This document shows, one piece after another, positions 24,640 through 36,097 of a DNA stretch of 64,000 bases. A model generated the notes under the pieces. That model searched no databases, was not told where the DNA came from, and worked only from the letters and a program-made list of their open reading frames with translations. Every line of letters starts with the position of its first letter. Positions within the stretch are counted from its first letter, which is position 1. This DNA is from Dillenia suffruticosa. Lineage: Eukaryota; Streptophyta; Magnoliopsida; Dilleniales; Dilleniaceae. Where the stretch lies: assembly GCA_033439265.1 (NCBI GenBank), contig JAVTVX010000009.1, forward strand, positions 5,693,609-5,757,608, given 5' to 3'. The position numbers and the translations under genes were made by a program.

Positions 24640-25195
24640 TCCTATGCAATGGGCCGCCTGGCACCCGCGCGCCACAGCGTGGCATGCGCATGCAGCGCAC
24701 ACAGCGTCGCACACAGCAACCGGGAAGGGCAGTGCGGGCTCCCGGCCAAGCCAGCCCGAGCGCCCGTGTGCCCGCTCATGCCCGCGCAGGGCACGCATGC
24801 AAGGGCAGCGCGGGCTCCCGGCCATGAGAGCCTGGGCGCCCGTGGGCCCGCTCATGCCCGTGCATGGAAGGGCATCGTGGGCTCCCACCGAAGCCAGCCT
24901 GGGTGCCCGCGTATGCAAGGGCAGCGCGGGCTCCCGGCCAAGCCAGCCCGGGCGCCCGGGCTCCCGCTCATGCTCGCGCAGGGCACGCATGCAAGGGCAG
25001 AGCGGGCTCTCGGGCTCCCGCTCATGCTCGCGCAGGGCATGCATGCAAGGGCAGCGCGGGCTCCTGGCCATGCGAGGCCTGGCGCTCGTGCGCGTGTGCG
25101 CCCGTGCACCCGCTCATGCCCGTGCATGCAAGGGCAGCGCATCCCGCACATGTAAGGGGAGCGCGGTCCTGTGGCATGGGGCCTGCCAGCAAAAT
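24640..25195. repeat. GC island E: irregular minisatellite of about seven units
   Basis: A 555-base block in which AAGGGCAGCGCGGGCTCC-like units recur near 24725, 24800, 24868, 24916, 24991, 25046 and 25129, spaced 48 to 83 bases apart. Between them lie GCTCATGCCCGCGCAGG and GGGCGCCC words shared with islands A-D. Open frames cross it on both strands because stop codons are rare in such sequence. They show no protein family features and are not called. Confidence 0.75.
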
Positions 25196-27363
25196 TTTTG
25201 TTTGAGGTTTTAACAATTACTCAAAAATTTTTGAAACCTTTAAAAGGTTTTAAATATGTTATTTTAAAACCGCCAAACTTTCTTTTTATTCAAAAACTTT
25301 TTTTATTGTTTGAGCTTTTAACATTTACTCAAAAATCAAATCATTAATCTTTTACAAACCCTCTTATAACGCTCTTACTTAACCCAAACAAATCCTTAGT
25401 TTTTATATTATTTTACGATCTCAAAGAGATGTGACTGTTATTTTTAATATTTGCTACCGGAAAGGTTTAAATTCATTTTGGCACGGAAAATGAAAAAAAT
25501 TAGCTCCAAAAATTTCTTGGTTTGGTTTAAATATACTTTCCGTGGAATTAAAAAAAGCTTTGGTTTAAATGATTTTAAAAAAGGAATTATCAATCAAAAT
25601 TAAATAACCAAACATTTCTTCTTTTATGCAATTAAATTTGTTTCTTTTAATATTGAATTGTAAGATTAAATTAAAAAATGTGAATTAAATTGTGAATTAA
25701 ATTGCAAGATTCAATTCAAAATTTTTAATTGATATGAACGGTTAATGACAAATTGTGTGTGAAAAATTGTGTGAGGAACGGAAGAGTTTTAAAAATAATA
25801 AAAATAATAGGGCTTAGTAGATTGGAGTAAATTATAAAAAAAAAATCTTTTATTTTTTCTTTCTAAGTCACTGGCTAACTGGCTAAGTGTTTTGTAAGTG
25901 ATAAAAGGGATAAAGGCTAAGTGTTTGTAAGTGATAAAAGGGATAAAGGGAAGAAGGGAAGCTAAAATTTAAATAATTTTTTTTCTCTTTCATTTTATTT
26001 GTATTTGTATTATGCTAAAAAATAAATAATGTATTTAATTCTTATACTAATACAAATACTATTAGGAAATTAATAAAAAAAAAATTTAGAATTTAAGTGA
26101 TGATAATAGGACGAAATAATTGGACCTAATTATAATCGGACTTTAGCGACGGATTCATTCTTACGTCCCTATTGTGAACTTTACTAAATTGTTCTTGGAT
26201 TCATTTTTCTTTTTTGCCCGAGAACCCTAATCGCCATAATTGCCACAACTCCCGTAGCCTCCTTGCATCTTCTCTCCATGGCATCGCATACTTCATTCAT
26301 TCCTGATCATCGGTCGTTGCCATATGCTCAACCCAGCAACCAGCTCCCACCTCATCTCATTTTAACTTAGGGGCGAAGGTTTTCTCGGATCATCTCTCGG
26401 GTTCGTTTGCTCTCCCTCTCTCTTCTCTTCTCCACCTTATCTTCTTTCTCTTTTTTTTTTATCTTGTCTGATGTTTTCTTCCTCGATATAGGTTCGGCTT
26501 TGTCTCTTTATCTTATCCTCTCTGTCAGCTTCATCAAGGGCTATTCTCTCTTCCGCGCTCATTTATCAGGTTCGTCTTCTCTCCCTCTCTCCTCTTCTCC
26601 ACCTCCTCATCTTCTGGATGGAAATATAAATCATTCCAAATAGTCCTATTATGTTCGACAATATGTCTCTCTAAGATTTGTTCTCCGTATATTTTTAAAC
26701 ATTGTTAACTAATTTAACCCATAAATACAGCAATTTAACCCTAAATACACTGTGTGATACTTACCGTTATTTCTTGGAAATCTTAAGTTTACACTAATCC
26801 TCCTTTCTACCACTTTATCCGTGTGTTTAATTTTACTATATGTTGAATAGGTTAACTGTTTGTTTGTGTGGGTATCCGTGTTTAATTTTACTATATGTTG
26901 AATAGGTTAACTGTTTGTTTGTGTGGGTCTTGATTTTTAATCAAATAATCTCTATGTTTGTTTGTGTTTTGATTTCTATGTTGTTGTTGAAGAAGTAGGT
27001 TGATTTCTATGTTGTTATTGAAGAAGTAGGTTGATTTCTATGTTCTTGTTGAAGAAGTAGGTTAACTGTTTGTTTGTCTTGAGTACGTTAAATGATTATT
27101 TTAAATGATTATTTTAAATTATTAGCACATTATAGAATTGACCCATGTTTTGGGAGTTCTCTACCTATGGTTCTTACCAAGTTAGGATTTAAAAATAAAA
27201 CCTCTATTTATTTGTGTTCATAATTATCTTTTTCCTGTAAAATGTTCTCTCTTGCAAAAATTAAAGGATAAATTCAGAGCTTGCCTATTTATTCAAATAA
27301 ATCTCATGCATATAAGTCTGTCCCCTCTTATCAAAGCTTTTGTTCTTTTTAATTTGTAGAGAG
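25196..27363. other. CACTA-1, stretch before TNP2, probably its leader
   Basis: No credible gene. From 26220 there is a CT-rich, leader-like region in which a GGTTCGT(T/C)TGCTCTCCCTC unit occurs twice (about 26400 and 26568). A 56-base unit is tandemly doubled at about 26823-26935, and a 32-base unit containing TTGATTTCTATGTTGTTG is present three times at 26970-27060. A lone subterminal-type word TTTAGCGACGGATTCATT stands at about 26142. Confidence 0.5.
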
Positions 27364-30300
27364 ATGATGCAAAATAATAGAGCGTGGATGTATAATAAGA
27401 ATTTACCTGACCGTCGAGGATAGACCGATGAGTTTCGTATTGGGTTGGAACAATTTTTGGATTTTGCTAATAGTAAAGTTGAGTTCATCGATGGAAATAA
27501 GTTAAGGTGTCCTTGTAGGAAGTGCAGTAATGGTAAATTTTATGAGTGTGATAAAGTTAGGGAATATCTTTGTAGATTTGGTTTTACTGCGAATTATTAT
27601 AATTGGACTTGTTATGGTGAACCGTTTGTATCTGAGGAAGAATATGGAAGAAGTAGACAATTTTCCAATAGAGGAGAATATGATTACAACCATTTAAACC
27701 CATATTAGAGAATGATAATTGATGCAGCTGATAATGTTATCTTACAATCGAACCATGCAAGTACCAGTTCTGCTCCAATATTTGAACAAGTATATATTAG
27801 TGATGCAGAACCATCGCAGGAGGTAGAAGTAATAGGTGTCGATGAGAATGCAAGTAATAAGCGTTTTTTGTCTGATCAGTTTGGGGAAGTATTGAAAGCT
27901 GCAGATCAACCTTTGTGGGGAGGCTGTGACACTCATACTAAGTTATCAGTGACATCAAGACTGTTAAATATCAAGGCAGAATATAATGTGTCTGAGGAAT
28001 GCTTCAATGAATTTGTTCAAGTCATTCGAGAAGTATTGCCTCGTGATCACATCATCCCAAGTGATCTTTACGATATGAAAAATTTAGTGAAAGACTTGGG
28101 TCTTCCTGTGGTAAGGATTGATGTATGTAATCAGGGTTGTATGTTATATTGGAGGGATGATGACTATGCAGAATTTTGTAAATTTTGTAACCATTCTAGG
28201 TACAAGAGTAGTAGGAGGCCGGGTCACAAGCGGAAACCATATAAGCAAATGTTTTATTTGCCCTTAATCACCCGATTGCAAAGGCTTTATGCATCTAAGG
28301 CCACTGCTGAACACATGATGTGGCATGCAAACCATCAAACAGAAGAGGGTCTCATGTGTCATCCTTCAGATGTAGAGGCTTGGAAACATTTTGATAGAAT
28401 ATATCCTGAGTTTGCAAAAGAGCCTCGAAACATTAGATTGGGTTTTTGTGCGGATGGTTTTGCTCCATTTGGCAAATCGGGAAAAACCTATTCCTGTTAG
28501 CCAATAATCTTAACTCCATACAATCTTCCGCCTGGTATGTGTATGAAAACGCCATATATGTTTCTGACATTGCTCGTACCTGGCCCACAAAATCCCAAAA
28601 AATTAATAGATATTTATATGCAGCCACTGATTGCAGAGTTAAAACAACTATGGGATGAAGGTATTTATACATATGATGTCCATACTGATCAGAATTTCCT
28701 ATTGAAGGCTGCTCTTTTTTGGACGATAAATGATTTTCTAGCTTATGGTATGTTATCTGGGTGGAGTACAGCTGGTCTCTTAGGATGTCCGATATGTATG
28801 TAGAAATCAAAGTCATTCAGATTAAAATATGGTAAGAAGGCGAGCTATGTTGATTGTCATAGACAATTTTTGCCACTAAATCATTCATTCAGAAGAAATA
28901 AAGTTGAGTTCATTAAAAATAGGGTTGAAAAAGCACCTCCACCCTTGAGATTGACTGGTGATCAAATTTGGGAACAAGTGCATAACTTTCCATCTGCTAT
29001 TGAAGACCCTCATGGTACCACTGTTGGTTATGGAAGTACGCATAAATGGACAAAACGGAGTATATTTTGGGATTTACCATATTGGAAATTCCATCTTTTG
29101 CGTCATAATCTCGATGTCATGCATGTTGAAAAGAATGTTTTTGATAATGTTATAAATACAGTTATGGATATTCCTGGGAAAACAAAAGATAACTTGAGTG
29201 CAAGAAAAGATATGAGAGTTGTTTGTAATCGATCTACACTAGATGTGGATGCAAGTAGTAAGGGACCAAAGCCAAAGGCAGTTTATACATTGAACAAGGA
29301 TCAGAGACGGATTATTTGTGAGTGGTTGAAAATGGTGCGGTTTCCTGATGGATATGCTTCAAACCTTGGGAGATATGTTGATTTGAATGAGTGCAAGTTG
29401 ATAGGTTTGAAGAGTCATGATTGTCACATATTTATGGAAAGATTAATTCCAATTGCGTTTAAAGAACTTTTACCAAATTTTGTCTGGGGTGCCATTACGG
29501 AGTTAAGTATTTTTTTTCATGCAATTTGCTCAACGGTGTTGAACTTATCAAACATGGAGAAACTAGAGAGAGATATTCCAATTATTCTATACAACTTAGA
29601 AAGGATATTTCCTCCGTCGTTTTTTGATTCTATGGAACATCTCTTAGTTTACTTGCCTTATGAGGCAAAAGTTGCAGGACCCATACAATTTCGATGGATG
29701 TATCCGTTTGAGAGGTGAAATATTTATCTTATTTTTTCAAAATAATACTTCTTTATAGATTTCTTTTTAAAATCTTTTAATTTTTTTTTCTTTTTAGATG
29801 TTTATATCATTTAAAGAAAAAAGTGAAGAATAAGGCATGGGTCGAAGCCTCTATTGTTAATGCATATATTGTGGAGGAAGTGACAACATTTGCATCGTAT
29901 TATTTTGAGCCTCACGTACAGTGCAAGAGGCGAAGAGCAGGAAGAAATGACGAGGGCCCTATCGATCCCAATTTTTCATCATTTTCTATTTTCAATTATC
30001 TTGGTCGAACTAATGGAGCATGTAAGTGAAGATATTTAACTGGTGAAGAATTGCGAGCAGCCCATACATATATTTTATTGAACTGTCCAGAAGTGGGACC
30101 ATATTTCGAGTAAGTATATAGTTTTAACTGGTCAAGAAATGAAGCAATCCTTACATATTTTATTTGGGTCAAAAATTTATATAATATATAAGTGATATTT
30201 TATGATAGGATTTTTCAAAATTCATTTTCGGAACTACCTAACAAGGAGTTTGATCGTCTGTGCGATGAGAAATTTGCAACATGGTTGAAAACATATGTAA

Positions 30301-31123
30301 GTACCTATCTACCAAGTTCCCATCATATTTTGTTTTTTAATCATTACTTAACGATAATAGTTTGGTTACTTTCCTTTAGGTTCATGCCAATGTTCATGCC
30401 AATGCTGATCAAGTTGAACAAAGATTGTTATATCATCTATCATGGGGTCCAAATTCATATGTATGAACGTGGCCATCATATTTTATAAATGGGTTTAATT
30501 TTCACACCCAAGAATATGGAATTGGAAAAGTCACAATGAATAGTGGGGTATGTGTTCGGTCATCCAATAATGGAAGTGTAAAAGATGATTTTTATGATTT
30601 ATTAGATGAAATCATAGAGATAGAGTATCCTGGAGCAGATTTGCGAGTGGTATTATTTAAGTGCACTTGGTTTGACCCCATCAAAGGAATGAAGGTGCAT
30701 CCAAAGTATAATTTGATTGAAATAAATCATAAGAAGAAGTATAAGAAATATGAACCATTTATATTGGCACAACAAGGAATTCAAGTCTATTATGCATCAT
30801 ATCCTAGTTTGAAACGTGACAAAACTGATTGGTGGGATGTATGCAAAACAAAAGCACGGAAAAAAATTGAAGAGCATTGGGTTGATATAGCATATCAACA
30901 AGAAGAAGTTACTAACACGATTCAAATGGAGGAATATGATATTCCAACTTTACGAGATCCATGTGGAACAATTATAGATGTCGATCCAAATGAAATTTGT
31001 GGGGATGAAGATGAAGAATCAGATTTTCATACTGAGGATGAGGATGAGGATGAGGATGAGGACGGTGATGGTGATGGAGATGAATGTGAAAGTGGAGATG
31101 ACAATGAAAATTTTGATTTTTGA
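27364..31123 (+). pseudogene. TNP2: TNP2-like CACTA transposase gene, four exons, interrupted by stops
   Basis: The large transposase that cuts CACTA ends. Domains in order: transposase-associated domain (27364-27600, WMYNKNLPDRRG and the Cys pattern CPCRKC); TNP2/Transposase_21 core (about 27890-29190) with the ADGFAPFG motif and NLDVMHVEKNVFDN; DUF4218 (about 29400-29714); DUF4216 (about 30640-30850) with LFKCTWFDP and HPKYNLIE. The product ends in an acidic Asp/Glu tail. Exons read 27364-29714, 29798-30109, 30209-30296 and 30380-31123, with GT-AG introns at 29715, 30110 and 30297. The first exon keeps one frame for 2.35 kb but has four stops, all TAG (27421, 27706, 28498, 28801). TGA stops stand at 30027 in exon 2 and near 30465 in exon 4. 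There are no frameshifts that I can see. A recent nonsense-only pseudogene. Confidence 0.88.
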
Positions 31124-31422
31124 AACCGGGTAAGTTTAATTTTGTACACATAGATATGCTCAATGTAATACATTTCAATTTGCTTCCTTATGATATAATT
31201 ATCTTTATTATACATCATTTATTTATTTATCTTTTGCTTTTATCAATTACTAATTTTGTATTTCTCTAATTTTAAACGATGTTCGCATCCGAACCTAATA
31301 CTTTGTTTTTTTTTTTTGTAGATAATTTCGATTTACTAGTTGGACTCTTGATAGCATTTTATCGGTTACAAAATTTTGAATATGGTAAGTTTTTCATGCC
31401 CTTTCTTATGTATCGTTAAAAC

Positions 31423-34400
31423 ATGCAATCGTTAAAAAAATTGTTTACATATAGATTCTCAGACCCAATATATGTGGTGCGTATTATAAATAAAATTGTT
31501 AATAATCATTGGGGAGGGATATCAATGAATTACACAAGCATGGAGAATGAAACAAAGGAATTATGGTGGAGAGAATTTAAGGAAAATTTTATCTTTAAAT
31601 TTATACATTAATTAAAATTTTTACCTTAATTAAGATAATTGTTTCTTTGTTTATTGCAGCGGAGGTTTAGTTAGGCTGAATCAGAAGAGATTGAGATAAG
31701 AAGAATTTTCAAAAAAAAGCTGGTGATCACATTCGAAATGTGATCAATAAAGCCAAAACAAATTGGAAGAAACCAAATTGCATCATGGAGGAAAATTGGC
31801 AAAGAATGTTGGCAATTTGGGAGTCGGACGATAGCAAAAAAAGAAGTGAGCAGAATAAAAGGAATAGATCTTGTAACTCCGGGCAAGCGTCTGCCACTTA
31901 CGCGGGGGGTCAATCAATGTGGATGAACATAGAAAAAGATTGGTAACTATTTCAAACACTTATATTTTTATTTAATTCATTTAATTCTTTTTTACTATTT
32001 CATTATTATTGTTAACTTTAAATGATTCTTTTTTAAATTTTTTTTAGGCCAAGGAAAAAGGATTTGAGCCATCATATATCGACACTTTTGAGCGAACATT
32101 TCAAAAGAAGGACAACACTTGGAGTGGGGAGAGAGCAAAAGTAATATTGGTATGTAATTGAAACTTTGACAATTAAAATTACAATTCCATAGGCCTAGAT
32201 TTCTCCTTCTCTTGCACGTGCATCTATTTTTTCCTTCCTTTTGATATAATCTAAATGGTCTTCCCTCCCCAAGCATACATTTTAATTTTGATTTTTATTA
32301 ATCAAAGTAATTGCTTTTCGATTTTGCATCCATAGAATCTTATCAGAGAAAAGGAGGAAAGGACATTTCGGTATATTGGTGTTGGAATTTTAGTGTTGGC
32401 TAATGGATTCCCATTGGTAATCGTAATGAGCAATTTTATAGGCTAACCTAGGAGGTATGATCATGTTGTACCGGTAGATCTTTCCAGGTTTGGACCTAGG
32501 GAGTGATAATTATAAGTTTGGGTCTCATCATTTTTCTCTCAAATATCTTTCTATTTCCCATAGGTTAATGTATGGATAGATTGATTTTTGGCTCTTCCCT
32601 TTGTGAAAATGACCATAGAAAATGACATATTTTGTTGGGGTTTTTCCCATCAAAGTTTGGTTCAATTCATCAGCTTTGGTGAATCCAGAATATTAACATG
32701 TTATCATTTCATGAATTATATAAAAACTTGTGATCCTGCTAATAAATTTATTACTCAATTCGAACCATGATTTTTTGTTTTAAGTGTTTTTAGCTTTAAT
32801 GATTCCTTTCTTTCATATAATTGACACTCAAAATTAGCTAGTCAAGTCCCGGTTTGGAACAATTTTGTCAATCCCTAGCTCACTTCAAAAATAATCATTA
32901 TAAACTCCCAAATCAATTATATTACTCCCAAAACAATTATATTTGAGACCGGAACATATTCTCTTTCACTTTATCCTTTATATTATCCTTTATATTGTCT
33001 AATTTTCTTTTACATATCAAAGGACCTTGATATTGTCTAATTTTCTTGTACATATAAAAGGAATCTGTCTCTCTCGATTGTTTATTTACCAATTTTGTAA
33101 GATAAAAAAGTGGTGCATAATAACCTTGACAATAATATATACGTGGGGTCTATGTTAAAAATAGTACAGTAAGTTCTCACTAAATTCTTGAGAGAAGAAA
33201 TTAGAACAGTAAGTTATTGTGAGAAAAAACTCATACCGGACACACACCAATTCACCAATTCAGATTTCTTCTTTGGCCGTGGGCATAAGCCTCTCTAGCA
33301 ACATTGTTTATATTATACTTTTTCTTTTGACTTTTTAATTTATTTATTTTTTATTGATTTATTGCTTTGAAAATGACCGTGTATATATGGGATTTATTTA
33401 ATTAGACAAACTCAAATTTTCAAATAAGGAGCACAACCGAACCACATGTAATTGATTTTTTTCTAATTTTAACACCACCATTGAAATCAAACCATGAAAA
33501 GAATAGTAAAAATTGGTAAAAATCATGGAAACTAAAAAAATCATATCAAACCAAAATTTGGATCAGAACCAAAACAACCATTTGAGAAAATTTTTTCAGT
33601 AAAAGTTAGTGTTATTGTCAAGTAGTATGGTGGTCATTTAATATGGTTGCAAAAGTTAGTGTTATTGTCAAATTGTCAACTTAGTATAATGTCTAATGTG
33701 TTATAAATGAGTCAAAGCTTAGATTTTCTGTAATTTTATTTCTTAGCATAGCTACCAACCATCAACCCGGTGCAAATTATTCTTTTAATTAATATATTTT
33801 TATGTATAATAAGACTTTTGTTACACTGATATATTGCCTTTAAAAGAGGTAAATTTGAATTTTTTATATAATTTACCCCTAAAAAAAATTCCAGCATAGT
33901 TTTGTCTATCATTATATATATATGATTATAGCATGAGTTAAGTACTTATAAGCACAATTTAGCTTAATTTAGTTTTCTGAATTATTCTCTCTAGCCATAT
34001 ATATATATATATATATATTTTATTATACTTGTTAGAAAAATAGAATGCAATTTCCTCGGCAAAAATTTGACTTTTCAGTTCTCTTTCTCTTTCTCTTCGT
34101 ATAGTATAGTAGCTCTGACTTTTGAGTTCTCTTTCTCTTTCTCTTGGTATAGTATAGTAGCTCTGCCCATAACCATAACTTGAATCACTTGAGGCGATGG
34201 CATCAATGCAACAGCTTTTATTTCTATCAATTCTATCATACGTGATTTAGTTGAATTCATAACCTTGTAATTTTTTTTCTTACAATTTTATTGTAATTTT
34301 TTTTGTCATAATAATACAGGAAAAATATAATGAACTTTTGTTGACGAATTCAAGTAGTGCTGATCATGATCCCTTATCTGAGCCATCTGTTGATAGTATG

Positions 34401-34775
34401 GCTTTGTGGTTAGAGGCATCTGGTGGGATAAAAAGGGGAAGAATTCTTGGGATGGGATCATTGAGCAGAATGTACACACCAGGTCCATCTTCTATACCAG
34501 GTCTATCTTCTACCGCGATGGCTTCAAGAAAAGAAATGCAACTAGATAAAGAAGTACATGACCTCAAAACGCAACTTGCATTGAAAGACGAAGAAATCAA
34601 AGCGCAACTTGCAAAAAAAGATGAAGAAATTAAAGAAATCAGACAATCACTTGAGGTAACACAAAGACTTATTTTACAGCACCTCAATTTGGATGCAAGT
34701 CAATTTCTTCCGTTACAGAGTCAGGTTCCCCCTTCTTTGCCTGCTGATGACCCAGACGAAGACCAGAATGACTGA
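31423..34775 (+). pseudogene. TNP1/Transposase_24-like CACTA gene, interrupted
   Basis: The second CACTA gene, of the Ptta/En/Spm plant transposase family; the En/Spm counterpart TNPA binds the subterminal repeats. Exons visible: about 31423-31590 (NNHWGGISMNYTSM), 31660-31941 (KKPNCIMEENWQRMLAIW, then SEQNKRNRS), 32048-32149 (PSYIDTFERTFQKKDNTWSG) and 34320-34775 (ALWLEASGGIKRGRILGMGS, then a coiled coil of KDEEIK repeats). The GT-AG intron 32150-34319 is 2.2 kb. Exon 2 has one TAG near 31672 and a frameshift at a run of A near 31710-31720, judged against the sister copy at 43812-44096. The last exon is open. It lies directly after TNP2, as usual in this superfamily. Confidence 0.78.
32150..34319. 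other. Long intron of the TNP1-like gene, no gene seen
   Basis: It begins GTATG and ends TACAG. The content is AT-rich with an AT run near 33990-34018 and a doubled CTTTCTCTTTCTCTT unit near 34080-34145. The matching intron in CACTA-2 is only about 650 bases, so something was gained here or lost there. Confidence 0.5.
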
Positions 34776-35139
34776 CCCTTCTTTGCCCCCCTCCAGAAAT
34801 GACTAACCCTTTTTTGCCCCCCTCCTGATGAAATGAACCTTCTTTGCCCCCCTCCTACCGATGAAATGAAGACCAGGCCTGGATGTTTTATATTTCACTT
34901 TATTTTATTTGATTGCAGTGTAGTGTAGTGTAATTTGAAACTATTAATTATATATTATCATGTTGACATTTTCATTTTGGAGTTCCAAAATATATATTTT
35001 GGTTGGAATTTTTTTTTTTTTTTTTGTATGGTTTATTAGTTGAATTGGATATTGATGAGTTATTGGTTGGATTGTAAATAATATGGATAACATTTTTTTA
35101 ATTAATAGGCCAAAATATGATTAAATAACAAAATTTATT

Positions 35140-35752
35140 TTTTATTAAAATTCGTCGCTAAATTTGTGGCTAAATTTAGCCAAAAATCTGGAAAAAATAT
35201 TCGTCCCTAAATCGGAAGAAATCCCCTAAAAGAAATTCGTCGCTAAATCTTAAAAAATATATCCGTTTTTAAATTTAGCGACGGATTTTAGCGACGAAAC
35301 TTACCCGTCCCAAAATTTTAGCGACGAATTATTATAGCCAAATTAGCGACGAATTTTAGCGACAAAATATTTTTGTCGCTAAATTGGCGACGGATTTTGG
35401 CGACGAAATATTTTTGTCGCTAAATTGGCGACGGATTTTGGCGACGAAATATTTTTGTCGCTAAAATAACAACAAAAATTAGCGACGAAAAGTTTTTTGT
35501 AGCTAAATTAGCGACGGATTTTAGCGACAAATATATTTGTCGCTAAATTAGCGACGGATTTTAGCGACAAGAAAATATTTTTGTCCCTAAATTGGCGACG
35601 AATCCGCCGCTTTTGTGGCTAAATTTTTGCGACGCGTCATTAGCAGTGAAAATTTTTTTGTCGCAAATTTCGTCGCTAAAAATTTTAGCGACGAATTTTT
35701 CTGACTTTTTTGTCCCTAAATCCGTCGCTAAAGTGGGTTTTTTTTTGTAGTG
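35140..35752. repeat. Right subterminal repeats and terminus of CACTA-1
   Basis: A dense array of TTAGCGACGAA and TTTGTCGCTAAA words in alternating orientation. Three tandem units of about 48 bases (GGCGACGAAATATTTTTGTC and on) lie at about 35350-35470. It ends with the perfect inverted terminus TTTTTTTGTAGTG. Confidence 0.85.
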
Positions 35753-35755
35753 ATA
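35753..35755. repeat. Right target-site duplication of CACTA-1 (ATA)
   Basis: It matches the ATA before the left terminus at 11269-11271. Confidence 0.8.
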
Positions 35756-36097
35756 TGATACGTATTCAGGTTGAGGAATATTCTACTAAAATTTCCAATT
35801 CTATCGGTCCACACCTAATTTTCTTTTGTTTAAATTAGCATTCCTACTTTTCATGTCCTGAGTTGGCCATATCCGCCTAGCTAACATTATTGCATTGTTG
35901 TTTTGGCAGTTAAGGTGCATGCATTACATCTTATAGAAGTATATGACCCCACAATATCAATAATGCAACCATATATCCTTATATCTTAACAAACAGCCAT
36001 AAAGAACAGGGAAGATATTGATGTAATTTGTAACTACTTTCCCATCACATGTAGACCAAGAACTCATTGGGACTTCGAAATTTTTGATCTTCTATCC
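35756..36097. other. Upstream region of SOT2
   Basis: It starts with the second half of the spacer motif that CACTA-1 split (TACGTATTCAGGTTGAGGAA to TCTACTAAAATTT). The last 50 bases before the gene (AAGAACTCATTGGGACTTCG and on) are related to the same position before SOT3, so the duplication that made the two copies included upstream DNA. No convincing TATA box. Confidence 0.5.

Larger units (their letters stand above)
11272..35752 (+). mobile_element. CACTA-1: 24.5-kb CACTA (En/Spm) DNA transposon
   Basis: The element starts CACTACAAAAAAA and ends TTTTTTTGTAGTG, the exact inverted CACTA terminus, and is flanked by the 3-base duplication ATA on both sides (11269-11271 and 35753-35755), as the superfamily makes. 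Both ends carry arrays of the subterminal word GCGACGAA/TTTGTCGC in both orientations. Inside are a TNP2-like transposase gene (27364-31123), a TNP1/Transposase_24-like gene (31423-34775) and a third, Transposase_32-like gene (22802-24474), all on the plus strand. At 24.5 kb it is long for a CACTA element, and more than 10 kb of the left arm has no gene. The transposase genes contain stops, so it is not autonomous as it stands. Confidence 0.93.

Noticed and set aside
24415-25216. Open frames up to 218 codons on both strands
   Set aside because: Artefact of the GC-rich minisatellite (island E); no start context or domain favours any of them.
26407-26643. A 78-codon Ser/Leu-rich plus-strand frame
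   Set aside because: It lies in the CT-rich leader before TNP2 and reflects the pyrimidine run.
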